Assembly (NCBI GenBank): GCA_947561715.1
Contig: OX387199.1
Location: 6,081,001 to 6,145,000, forward strand
Origin: Ascidia mentula
Lineage: Eukaryota; Chordata; Ascidiacea; Phlebobranchia; Ascidiidae
Reading direction: 5' to 3'
Length of the DNA stretch: 64,000 nt
Shown here: piece after piece, positions 48,662 through 60,700 of the stretch
Layout: every line of letters begins with the position of its first letter
How positions within the stretch are numbered: position 1 is the first letter of the stretch
Notes under the pieces: model-generated
Database searches by the model: none
The model's input: only the letters and a program-made list of their open reading frames with translations
What the model was told of the DNA's origin: nothing
Position numbers and translations under genes: made by a program

Positions 48662-51600
48662 TTATTTCATGAAACGTCTGCAAAACAAAACCACATTTTT
48701 ATAGTATATGAAAAAATCTAACACCTAATGGGATACTATTTCCAACTCGAAACAGTTTATATACCTTGCGGCTTTTGGGTCGGGTGGATAGTTGCTCCAA
48801 GACCGAACCTTTGCATAGATCCTGATTTCTCTTAATCTGAAGATTGAAAAGCACGATTGAATAATTTGTGATTTATTAAAACAGTTAACAGTTCCATGCA
48901 TGGTAAGAAAATTGCATTGTACAAAAAAGAAAAAGCAATACGATATTTTTGCCCGGTTTAGGCTAATAACGTTGGCAGTCGCACTTTGAAAAATCAAAGC
49001 TTCTGCAGTTGGATCCAGAAACGGTTGCACCCCTATCCGAGGGGCAAACGTAGAGATTTGATTTGGGTACAGTTAGTACATAAGTTGCGTAGGGGCTTTT
49101 GCACGGTTTTACTGTGGCGAAGTTTTCTGTATTATCCTCACAATACTCGTACTCCTGTTTTAAAAAAACGTGTTATAAGTAACTTCGAATCAAGCATATG
49201 AAAAGCAATACCGGGTTAGCAAACTTTTCCTCGAGGCGTTCGTCAAGTTGGCTTGCGTCCCAATCGGAAACCAGTTGGGACGAGTCAAACGACATGACTT
49301 TGCCCGATTTCGCCTTTTTCGGGGTTTGTTGAAATGTTATAAGGGTGGTATTGCCATCTCTAAGCGGAACCACGAAACGGGAATCTCCCTGGTGTGACAC
49401 CATTACGTAGGTCCTGTATAAATTGCAATTAATTCTTGTTCGGTTTACAATGTTATGATCACGTACTTCGTTGGCACGTTTCTACGTTGCTCATCACCCA
49501 CGATTTCTATGTACAGTCCGATCAACCTCCCATTGTAGCAGTTCTCGCAGCGTGTGGTCATCGGGTCGTTCGGGTTTATATCCAGCGTGAACATGGTCTG
49601 TCCATTTACTCGAAGTTTGCTAATTACTGCTGGGTGGGAGGTCTGTATGTAACAAATGCACAAAAAACCATTATATTACCATAGGCGAGCCTTCTTTTTT
49701 TAACTCTTTAATTTTTATGCTGGAATTTTCATCTATTTTTGATTGAACTTTAAATGAACAAAAAGTTGTAACATAGGTAAAAAGGTTTCTAAGTCTCTCC
49801 CTCAACAGAAAATTGACTGTATTACCTTTGTAAATTTCCAGCTAGCAATGTATACATGTGAAGATGGTCCAGCGTAGGCAGCCGCATATGTTAAAAATGT
49901 GTGCCTTTGTTTGCTGATCCGTCGATACATTCTTTTCAATAAAAACATCTCGTTCAAGCTCCCAGAATTGCTAACAACATTCTGTCAATGCAAATATTTT
50001 CACATTCTTTTGATCAATAAAAAAGGCTTTCTGTTGCAAAAGTTTGAATATTCGCGACAGAAAATAGTTTCGACAACCAGTGTCATATTTTTTATAGGTA
50101 CCTTGTTACTAAATTTATGTGAAAACTTTCCCAACACGTCGAAATTCCACAAAGTTTCGAATTGGTAGGATTTGGAGAGCTCATGTAGTGACTCCATTAC
50201 ATTATTTTCGTTCTGCTGGAATAAGCTAAATTGAATAAATACAAGGCGTGTTTAAAACGATATGGCTAAGATGTGATATTTTGAAACAAACTTTAACAAT
50301 AAGTCAATCCAATAGTATTTGGCTTTCATTGGGATGTTGTTTATTGTAGCTTCCAATTGTTGGTTAGTTGCGTTTTGGGACTCCTCCAGAATTTGTTCAT
50401 TGTACGTAATTTGCTGAACATGACAAGCATGCTTTACATATCTTGGTTTAAACAAAAAATAGCCTTACTTTTAACTGCGCAGCCATGTTCATTAATAGGT
50501 CTATGAGATCGATTCTAAAGGCCCCATCACGAAAATAGTCATCCAGAAGTCGGTCCAGGGATAAAGCCTGAGTATTTGTGCAATATATAACAAACTTACA
50601 AGATATAGGTATACACGTATTTTTTTGAAATGTTGGTTTATCACATCGGGATTTGAACACTTAATATCCTGGCAATCACTTATTGGGTCTCATCCAGATT
50701 TCTCAGTGCAGCTCGTTTTGAACGACGATCTTACCAGCTAAACAACTTGACAAGGCTTCCTTGGTGGTGTCTTGCTGGTAAGACCCTCATTCAAGGCAAG
50801 CTGTAAGTGATGCGTTCTAATAGACCGAAACACTGTGCGCTGTATGTCGCTTGTTTTTAGCCCTATAATTTGAAACAACTTAAATGAAAATTACGCTATT
50901 CGAGCTTGTTTCCTCAAACACGCAATGAAGTTCCTGGACGATTTTTCCCTTGTTTGCAGCCAAATTGGTTTTCATCATAATTGGGACAGCCGATGCATTC
51001 AAAGAGTTATAATCGAAATCATCCGATACTGCCCGTATATCGAAAGCAAACTGTAGGCTAAATAAAGTTGTGTAAATGTAGTCACATTAATAACAAAAAG
51101 AGGCCTACTTAGATTTGAAATTCCTCTGAAGTTGTTTGATAGATGGCAGATGACAATTTCTTTTTGCCATAGTTTTTATTAACTACAAAAACATGTTTCA
51201 GCACATGTTAATATACAAAATGGTAAGAATGAAATTTACCCGAACTGAATTGTCATAAACTGCGACTGGATTATCTGCAATATATCCAACAAATATTCCC
51301 ACCACCGAAGAAAGAAAATCCAAGAAGTTGTTTTTTATCCTACTGTTTCTCTAAAAGCATTTGGAGTTTGACATCGTTACCGAGGCATTTTTGTTCTAAT
51401 AAATCCTATCACTAAACATAGGAACAACAATTACCGCCTGTATTAAAACCGTGTTGCTTAGTAGATTGATATGAATCAGCTGTTGTCGCATTTTCAACTC
51501 AATTTGTTTTAGTGCCTTTCGGTAGAATTGCATCTTTTTCGTTAACTCGCGTCTTCGGAACTTGAATCTTCGTGAGTTAGTTTTGACAATTTCATCCACT

Positions 51601-54600
51601 GCGCTTGCAGTCATCTTTGCTGTGTTAAGATTTTGATCAATCTGAAGAGCAGTTTATTAAATCAACATAAGATTTTAGGGATTAAAGTTACCAAAAAGTG
51701 TTTCGACTCTATTGAATGAAATCTTTGCATTATCTTGTGACTTGAGAATTATTATTCTAGTCCATAGCTATATCTGACAATGCATCAAACTTTTAACTAA
51801 AGATTTTTTAGTTTGTTTGTTTATAGCAAAAACTTTGGTCGACATCTTTGTAGTACCATGTTGCACATCGTACACTATGAAGATGGAGAAGAAACATTTA
51901 ATGTGTTTCAGTGTTTCAAAAACATGTAACGATAATGTGTTGAGTAACTTGCATATTTATGTGAACAGAGGTCATCGATGTTAGTGCAAAAGGATTAGAT
52001 AAACAGATGATAAAAGTTTAAAGAAACTTCGTCGTTTATTGACATTAGTGTTATTTAAGCTAATGCATGCCGACATAACTTTTTGCGACTTACTGAATTA
52101 AGTACATTATTTAATGTTGATTCCAAATTTGTCCCAACATTTATAAGATCTCGGGTGCGCTTCTTTAAATATTTCCAGTCAGTATCTGGTGCGTAGTTTT
52201 TGTATTTCCATAATAATCAAATCCTTACTGGATGTACGTCGATAATTCGCTGGCCTGCGTTTAAAAGTACAGGAAAACGAAGACATATGAGTAATACCAG
52301 GGACCTCACGGTATACTCGACAACACAATGCATAAAAAATATTTACAGTGACTACTGTAACAAATACACGGCACCTACACAAAGCTACCTGGCGATAAAG
52401 CGGGTCGGTGGTGTGAGCCACTGCCAGAATAAAGTCAAATTTAGGTTTAGCATCTTCATTGTTGTTTCTCTGAAACAGCATTTCTCCTTCTCGCTGTATC
52501 ATCCGCAAAAGTTCTGTGTCGTTGCCAAACAAACTCTTTAATGTGTATGAGTTGGTTTCATTTATGTTTGTGACCCCTGTTGATCCTTAACTTCCCTAGT
52601 ATATAATATAAGGCAATTAGTAATAATATGATTAAAAACTAAAACCTAAACTGGCATGCACAGAATAATCATTCTTACCCTCTTCAAAACCTCAAACAAC
52701 CTCATTCTTTAAAAGAAAAAATGTTAAATTTACCGTTTCATCTTGAAGCAGCAAAATCTAAATCGCTTATAAATTCGAAATAAAACAGCAATGTTTAACT
52801 TATATGACTTGATTAAAATCACCAATGTTGGTATTGGGTGAACTCTGAACCCATCCTGGCCATCGGCGTGCGTTAAACCTGTTCGGTGATTAGGACAATG
52901 AAGATGGCCCTTGTAAGTTCTACAGGTTGACATCCAGCCACAAGTCTTTATCCCTTGTGCACAACGACATCCACATCCTTCAAAACCACTTTTCCTAAAC
53001 CAATCAACAAGAAAAGAAATAACAGTTACTCGGGAACTATTCTCTTTCTATTACCCCATACTACGTATTTACATGTCGTATAAAAATGTTTCCTGATCAT
53101 TAATAATCTACTGCGTGATGTTACAAAGGTAACTCTCGATTAACTTTCAAACCCTTGTTGGAGAAAACGTGAAATTTATTTAGAAATTTAGTGATTGTAC
53201 ATATATTTATCGTATATTCATGGTTGGTTTTACCAGAAACTTATCTCCCTTACCCAGCTCGGCCAGCAAATCCATGTTGACTTGGGCTTCCAGACAGGCC
53301 AGCGCGCTGAGTCACATGTACTAAGCCGGAAATGTGCATGACTTGTATCACGGCATTTCCGGCGTCACCCCCAGGTTTGACTGAACTCCCACCTTTGTGA
53401 CCATTGTGTCCTACTTCACCAGGATGTCCGGGCCCGCCTGAAATGTAAATCACCAGATGTACATTGTACACCGCAATAGGACTAGAAATTTATCAATTAA
53501 AGACCAAAAACATGTTTTAGTAGGTTTCTTATTGAATTACCGGCAAACTCTGTCTTATGTTGAATTAAGGTTTATTTATGACAAGGGCTCAATATAGAAC
53601 TGAACCTAAACAATATTGCGTTACCTGGATAAAAAAGTGTCCTGCGTGTGCTGCATCCTTTTGCATTACGTACAGCACTTTTGCCGCGTAAGCCATTATT
53701 TCCCTGCCCTCCGCCTCCGCCGTCTTCTGGAGCCGTGCTGTTTGATCCCTGCAGAAGGATATTTTTTATCATTTTATTGTATACGCCTTGCGACCCCCAT
53801 CAAAACGCAAGGTATGCAACATCACAGGATAAAGAATGTATGAAAAAAACTACCAGATGTAAATCGGAATACGCAAAAAAAGTAAATGCATATTTATGTA
53901 TTGCAAAGTAAAGTTTAGAACAGGTCCCGTATATGCCTATTATTTAATACCTGTAAAATGATTCTAACATGTCCTTGTATTTCATACGCGAACAACTCCA
54001 AGTTTGTACCAGATAAACCAGCTTCATTATTTCTGCCGTGAGTATTGATGGCAGCTTTAGGAGAAATGCGACAACCGTAAGCAGAGCAACGCTTTGGTGC
54101 CTAAAAAGGTATTTACGTGGGTTTGATTTACGAAGCAAACTGGAGCTGTTCAAATAATGTATAAAAGGCAGCGTTAAACCAGACACAATCCCATCACCTC
54201 GTTAACCACTCGTCCGCTACGTTATTGTCTCTATAAAACCAACTTTGAAAACAAGCGCCGTTCCATCCGAAACTACTTCCCTTGCTCGAATGCTGATCTT
54301 TAGGAGGCCGTAAAATGGCTCCACGCTGCCATCGATGTAAAAAGTGTCACAACGTACATGGACTTGCATGGACACTCGTTGGGCAGAAGTTTGTTTCACA
54401 GGAAAATTTCTGCAACAATTGATTTTATTTTGAACAGCTCCTATCAATGTCAGCAACTAACGCACCAACAACCCATTACTTAGCTTTGAACATGTATCAT
54501 TGGCATGAAACGGCACGTTCAGATGTATCAAGTCGTAAACTTACGTGTTTTCATCGAGGAGTCGGTAGAGTTGTGACGTATAAACGTCTCTTCCAAACAC

Positions 54601-55244
54601 GTCATAAATGTTAGTGGATGTTTCGGTAAGAGTTGGTGCAAAAACTGCCATCGGTTCTCCCATTGAAACATTTTTGCTGCTTTGAGCGTCACCATGAACA
54701 GTGTTTTTGTCTGTTTTACATAAAAGTTTGACAGCAATCGCAGTATTCTTGCTTGATTGTTGCGTTATATTTTATATATTTTCCAAACCTTGTAAATATT
54801 TTCTTGCTGTCCAATAAAACCACAATAAGTCTCTAACTTCATGGCCGGTTTGTCTTGTGATTGTTGCAAAAAAGTAATTGTTCGTTACGCCCCTCACATT
54901 TACGCGAAACCTGTAAAAGTTTAACATGTAAAAACTCCATATTTAGTACGATTCCAATAGAAGTTTGATTGCCTAGGATCGCAAACAAGAGAATATGTTT
55001 TGTACATACCTTTCTGTTGCACCTCCTCTGGCCCAAGCATAAACCATGGGAGGACTTGAATACGGTTTTTTGAATTGAAATTTTATTTGTTTTCCCAACA
55101 AGTTTACTGCAACCTCATCACTACCTGCGTGAAACAGAAAGATCTTAGTATGTATTGAAAAGTGCAGAATGTTGGATTACCTGTCTCAAGTTGACAGCAG
55201 GCCAGGTGCAACAAAGACAATCCTATCAACATAAACACCCTCAT
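48662..55244 (-). pseudogene. Gene I: full-span diverged family copy with stops
   Basis: Exons: 1 55181-55244 (MRVFMLIGLSLLHLACC); 2 55010-55124; 3 54789-54910; 4 54545-54710; 5 54244-54409; 6 53951-54100; 7 53625-53748; 8 53254-53437; 9 52823-52994; 10 52389-52595; 11 52094-52254; 12 51435-51641; 13 51240-51350; 14 51109-51182; 15 50895-51057; 16 50469-50567; 17 50292-50413; 18 50102-50225; 19 49826-49981; 20 49467-49642; 21 49212-49413; 22 48985-49154; 23 48765-48836; 24 48662-48677. The exon 2-3 domain is the clearest H-type-lectin match (PYSSPPMVYAWARGG, then FRVNV, FFATI and FYWTAR). Exon 10 has TAA as its third codon, and exon 11 has TAA where relatives have CAA and is one base short. 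The rest is well preserved, so inactivation is probably recent. The tail is only RRFMK. Confidence 0.78.
50675..50865. mobile_element. Palindromic, tRNA-like insertion in intron 15 of I
   Basis: Intron 15 of I is about 330 bases, against 50-70 in relatives. The extra part has two inverted copies of one unit, each containing GCTGGTAAGA followed by a TTCAA-containing arm and AAGCTG or GAGCTG. The unit resembles the D-arm and anticodon-arm half of a tRNA and could come from a tRNA-derived SINE. The evidence is pattern only; the A-box and B-box matches are weak. Confidence 0.3.
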
Positions 55245-55509
55245 CTGATGTTATTGATTGTTTTCTTGGCTGACAGAATGTAGGGTAAATGTCTTTTCGG
55301 CAAGAATTGCAACTGCCTACAACTGAACAATGAAAGCATACATTATATATCTTTCACTCTTGAAAAATGACCTTGTAGTTTACTACATGTCGTCCTCATT
55401 ACAATCAACACCAAACTATTTTGTCCCGCCTGGGAGCCAGTATTCCAAAGCGAAACGCTAGTACTTTTTTTCTGCGCAAACATACATGTCAATTCGTGTA
55501 TCACAACCT
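55245..55509. other. Region upstream of gene I
   Basis: About 265 bases between the I start codon and the exon 6-like fragment. No family exon is visible; it presumably contains the I promoter. No motif is clear enough to name. Confidence 0.35.
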
Positions 55510-55638
55510 CTCTATTATTTCATATGCGAACATCTCCAAGTTTGTACCCGGTAAACAAGCTTCATTATTTCTGCATTGAGTATTGATGGCAGCTTTAGGA
55601 GGAATGCGACAACCATAAGCAGAGCAACGCTCCGGTGC
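55510..55638 (-). pseudogene. Detached exon 6 piece that belongs after gene B
   Basis: On the minus strand it matches most of exon 6 of gene I (53,951-54,100), including the block around AAAGCTGCCATCAATACTCA. Its intron side (55,639-55,657) continues the intron that stops at 8,742 in gene B. Nothing family-like follows it, so B was already truncated before the rearrangement. The acceptor side reads AAG where I has AGG. Confidence 0.6.
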
Positions 55639-55651
55639 TTAAAATAGGTAT

Positions 55652-55666
55652 TTACATGGATATCGA
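55652..55666. other. Right inversion junction (intron 5 of B to exon 20 of J)
   Basis: Left of the junction, GGTATTTACATGG follows the minus-strand intron of I and B. Right of it, GGATATCGACC is the middle of exon 20 of a K-type gene on the plus strand. The two partners share a short word (TTACGT-GG-like). It complements the left junction at 8,736-8,752. Confidence 0.7.
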
Positions 55667-56591
55667 CCGAAACGATCAATTAACCACACGGTGCGGGAAC
55701 TGCTTCAACGGGCGCATGATCGGTCTCTACATAGAAATCGTGGGTGACCGTCAAGCAAGAAACGTACCATCAAAGTATCGAATTTTTTAGCACTGATAAG
55801 AATCTGTGGTGAGTTGTCATGCAAATAATTTTGCAGAACCTACGTCATGGTGTCACACCAGGGGGACTCCCGGTTTTTGGTTCCCTTGGCTGATGACAAC
55901 ATCACATCGGTTACATTCCAGCAGACACCAGAAAGTGATGACTCGGGAAAGTTGATGTCGTTTGACTCCGCTCAATTACTCGAGTTGAGTGACATTGACG
56001 ACGATGACTCAGCACTGGACGAAAAGTTTGCTGACGCTGTAAATATTTGTCTAATATATTTATGTACTATATCCATCACTAAAATGTAATGAGATATTCG
56101 TAATTGTTTGACATGCTTACTTCGATTCATTCGTGCTTGTTTATTTTACATGAAATGCCTTTCCATTGAATGTGTTGTGTGTACTAGGAGTACCAGTATT
56201 GCCAGGAGGACGGACCTGATTTTGCCGGAGTAAAGGCATGCAGAAGTCCATATACCACCTACGTAGTTACTCTACCCAAGTCGGAGGACTACGTTTGTCC
56301 AACTGATCTGACCGACTCCATTTCTGGATTGAATTGCCGGGACTTTGACTTCTCCAAGTAAAAAATAAGTACAAGGAATTGGAAAATCTTAATTTTTTGT
56401 ATTTTTAGGTTGAATGAAATCCGGATCTACGTCAAAGTTACTTCCTGGAGTAATTACCCTCATGATACAAGAACGGCAAAGTAAGAGTGTAGAGCAGTTT
56501 TTCTGGAATTCAATTCCGGAATATATTATTCTTAGTAAAATGTTTTTTGATACTTTGCAGACTTTTATTTCATCAACGAAATAAGAAATGA
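55663..56591 (+). pseudogene. Gene J: 3' end of a K-type copy (rest of gene C)
   Basis: Exon 20 tail 55663-55774; 21 55837-56038; 22 56188-56357; 23 56409-56480; 24 56561-56591 with TGA. All frames are open: TRCGNCFNGRMIGLYIEI, SHQGDSRFLVPL, EYQYCQEDG and the tail LLFHQRNKK. It lacks everything upstream of the middle of exon 20 and so has no start of its own. It is nearly identical to the 3' end of gene D. It appears to be the missing end of gene C, separated by the inversion. Poly(A) signal at 56,691-56,696. Confidence 0.75.
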
Positions 56592-57533
56592 ATATACCGA
56601 AGCAAAATCTCTACTGTTGTTTGATGGTTGCTATATTGATTATATATGATCGCGTAAATTTATTAAACTGTATTGTAACTATATGCTCAGAATAAAAACA
56701 TGTACCCACAATGTTTGGTAATGTTAAGTAGGTATTTAGAAGTTGGACTTTGCAATCCAAGAAACAAGATTGATAACGACATTAACAGTCGCTTCGTTGC
56801 GTAGATTTGCGTTACTTGTGTTAGTTGTCAGCAGGTTTTGCTTGCTACGGTTAATCATCAATGTGTACAAAATACAATTTAAGAGGTTAGCATGCCGTTT
56901 TCGTTAAATCGTGCTTCTGTGGCATTTTATTAACACAAATGGCATACCATAAAAAACAAAACAATCGTGGGCATCTGCAGAAGCAACTGAAACCTGGAGG
57001 TAACCTCGCACACCTAACATGCTAAAAAATCTTGAATGTTAGAGAATGAATAACGGTATAGGGTAGTTGCGTTAATGCCTTTTTCCCTTGCCAGAGTGAG
57101 TTTTGAGTGAGCTGCGATAAATGTAATCCCCACACAAACCAATTAGACATGGGTGTACGTTTGCCAAGACGAATAATTGCTGAAATATACGAATAAGTTG
57201 TAACATGCAGTTCCTTAGGAAATGAAAGTGAAAGCTTCAGAGTAAATGTCATCTACTGCGTCATAAAATTTGTCTCGGCTGTAAATTGGTGCAACTACTT
57301 CCTTGATGTTGCACAAAAAAGCAGAGCATTGCACAAGCGAACAGATTTCGTGCAAAGCAACTCACCCTTATTTACACATTCACAAAATATGTATGTCACA
57401 TACAGTAATGTAGTGCAGGAATGTGGAAACAGGATTTAAACAATGGTTGAGGGTTATTCTACGGGTGAATTTTTGTTCAATCAGTCGAAAAAGTTAGGAG
57501 TTAGGAACATAACTCACGGTTTTATACATCTTT
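56592..57533. other. Intergenic region between J and K
   Basis: Inverted near-copy of the C-to-D spacer. It holds AATAAA at 56,691-56,696 for J and, on the minus strand near 57,215-57,300, a version of the possible exon remnant seen at 14,830-14,940. Nothing else is recognised. Confidence 0.5.
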
Positions 57534-57694
57534 ATTATAAACAAGATAGCCCATACAATAGTAGGGAACACTTCATACAGACGTTTGTACCATTTGCCGG
57601 TTCGCCTTCATTTCACATTGAAAATGGTTGTAGAAAACAATCGAAACGTCTGTATGAAGTTCTCTACTATTGTATGGGCTATCTTGTTTATATT
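57534..57694. repeat. Long inverted repeat (hairpin) upstream of gene K
   Basis: Arms of about 55 bases (57,534-57,586 and 57,637-57,694) share GATAGCCCATACAATAGTAG and its complement; the loop is about 50 bases. Same element as before gene C, although K has lost about five bases from one arm. It ends about 50 bases before the likely start codon. Confidence 0.68.
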
Positions 57695-57747
57695 AAAGAC
57701 TGTAAGTGTTTCTAAAATTAAAAACCTCTGCAACACCACGATTTGTG

Positions 57748-60700
57748 ATGTCTGTAAGCGAAATAAAATTTTGGAAAAAGTGTTTAACATTTTTTCTCCT
57801 ATCTTTTGCTTGTTGGTGTCAAGTGGGATATTGCAGATCAGAAAAGGGTAAGTGAGACATACTTGTCATTTTAAATTTCCGTTTACTGTATAGTTTGCTG
57901 TATATACTGAAAAGCCCCGTCGTATATTTTTTGTTACGCTGTAATTTCTCTGAATGATAATCTACTGCTATTTACACACCGAAAAAGATTACTTTTGGCA
58001 GAAAAGAAATACACGAATCGACGGTCTAATATAAAGATACAGAATTAAAAATTGCCAAATATAATTATATGCATAGCAAGCCGTGTACTTTTTACGAGCT
58101 TGGAGAATTCCAACGTCAGATTTCGGTTTCGTCGACCGTTTCCCAATCCCCCGATGGTTTACGCTTGGGTCAGAGGAGCAATATCTGAAAGGTATTTAAA
58201 TGTAAAAGTTTTAGTTGAGAATTAAGAAATCTGTCCTTTAAATGGCACTTGTTGTTTCAAAACTTGAAGAAACAATGTTATAGAGGACACCAAAAATTTT
58301 ATGGATTTTTATTTCAACATTACATTTAGGTTTAGAGTGCAAATTCACCAAACAACAAACAGGCAATTCTTGGCGTCATTCACCACCATCGGCTCCCGTA
58401 GGAGAAGCACTCGTGTCATGTTTTATTGGACAGCAAAGGAACATGTACAAGGTACGGTGATAGAAAGGTTCAAAAGTGGGCTATAATGACCAGCACGCGA
58501 AAAAATATTTTACTTTATAATACATAAGTTACTAAGCATAAATTTTATTTGTACACATTGGGATGCACAGTTTTTTTGATACTTTTAGACAAGCAAACTC
58601 TTCTCGGACAGGCGGCGAATGTCGAACCGGTATCCTTCGGCCATCCGATCGCAGTATTTGCACCAACTCTCACTGAAGTATCCAACAACGTGTATGATGT
58701 GTTTGGGAGAGATGTTTATACCTCTCAACTATACAGACGGCTTCGAGAAAACACGTAGGCGGCATTTATGATCAATTGGGCATTAAAACGTGAAAGTCAA
58801 TTCAAGCAAGCCAAAAATTAAAGCGATAGCGAGAATGGCAAATGACAGTGTACCGATGGTAGAGTATCGATGTGAGTTAATATTTATTATCGACATCTGT
58901 CGCTCTTGGTTTACATAGTTTATGAGTTAGTCCAACAAGAGTATGGCTATTTGCAAAACTCTACGTATAAAATCGGATAGGTTACGGATTTTCTACAACT
59001 CGATTTTTGTGGAGTTTTTTAGGAATTTTCCAGTAACCCGAACCCGAGATCAAAGTATGGTTGTTGAGATACGTGTTCGTTGCAACACATTCTACATTGA
59101 TGGCAGCATAGAACCGTTTTACAGCGTCAAGCAGATGAGCGTTCGTGCACGGAAAGTTGTTTCTAATGGAGCTCCTCTTGTCTTTACGGTTTGTCAGCAA
59201 GATTTTTTTAGTTTTTCCTCCGTTTTGATGTGATTCACTTTTTGACACGTTTTATATTTGGTTCCTAGGCATCCCAGAGATGTTGTAATCCTTCGGCAGC
59301 GAATGTAAATACAAGAGGGAGGAACAGCGAGAGAGCAATACCGGGAACAGATTTGGAGATAATTGCTTACGAAATACAAGGAGACATTCGCATCAGTTTG
59401 AAAGTATTGGCGATTGGTTTTGTTTGTTCATTTTGGTATTAATGTTTCGATATTCTGAGTCGTGGGTGGTTGCACTTTTGTAAATCGCAACTACCTAAAG
59501 TAAAGGAACCAAATTCGCGTTTGTTGACTGAAGACATTTTATTGTAATTGAATTTGTCACAAAATAGCTCCTGGTAACCACAAAATGAAATAGCGTATTC
59601 GTTAAAAAACGTTTAGGGTTCTAATAGTACAAATCCTCAAGACGGCGGAAACGGTGGTATCGGTGACAGCGGATCAAACAAGGCAAACATAGCGGATTGC
59701 GATTTAGCCTGCCTGAGATCGAGATATAGTCATCCCTATTCAGTCCGTACATATGATGTCAAAGGTGATGCGTCCTGTTGGTATATATATGCGATAAACA
59801 CACTTAGCTGTTTTTTTAGGTGAAACTGGGGGTGGTGGCCAAAGAGGATCCTACGGAAAAAGAGGAGGAGTTTTACTGCATCCTGGAGGCGATGCGGGTG
59901 ATGCAACTTTTCAAACTCAACGCTTATCGGGTGTTGTGAAGTTGACCCAAGTCCCTGGATTTGCTGGACGTCCAGCCGCTCACGGACACGGAGGACCAGG
60001 AGGGTAATAGTTATCATCGTATTAATCCTACATTTGTTTGAAACTCGATACACGGTAAGTCGCACAACTAGAGCATAGGCTCCCAAACTTTTGAACCCAG
60101 TTTACCCAGTCTGGCAGCCTTGAAGACTAAATTTCCCCTCCCGTTTTATTTGTGAAAGCAAACAGAGGAATTTAAACCCAAACCTGAACGAAGTTGTATC
60201 ATACTTAAACACACTGTAGTGAAGCAGGGAAATAACTAATATTTTTGGCGAAGCATGCCTTTAAAAACATCACGGCGTACAGAAAATGTTTCCAAATTTT
60301 TTTGTTCACAAAATTTACACCGTAGTATAAGTCAAATTTACCCACAAGGAGTATCCCGATTCAGAACCGTTGAGCTAGAGTAATACCAAATGGTCTGTGG
60401 TTAAGTCCATCATCCTTCCCAATATTTTCACACCCACAGGCTTCACGTGAGGTTGGATACAGAAATTCATTTGCGCTCCCAAATTTATAAAAATCCAATG
60501 GCACTTCAGAAGAGTGCGAGCCTTCAAAGACCATTCAGAAAAATCGTTTTATTTATTCGTTTTATTTTACCAGTTAAAGATGTTTTCAGGTCACTACATC
60601 ACATGTAATTGCAGGCCGGGTGGAAATGGAGGTTGTGGATGCCTATGTTTTAAGCCAACTCATGTTTTGTTGCCGTTCCTAAGCATACCAGCGTGTCAAT

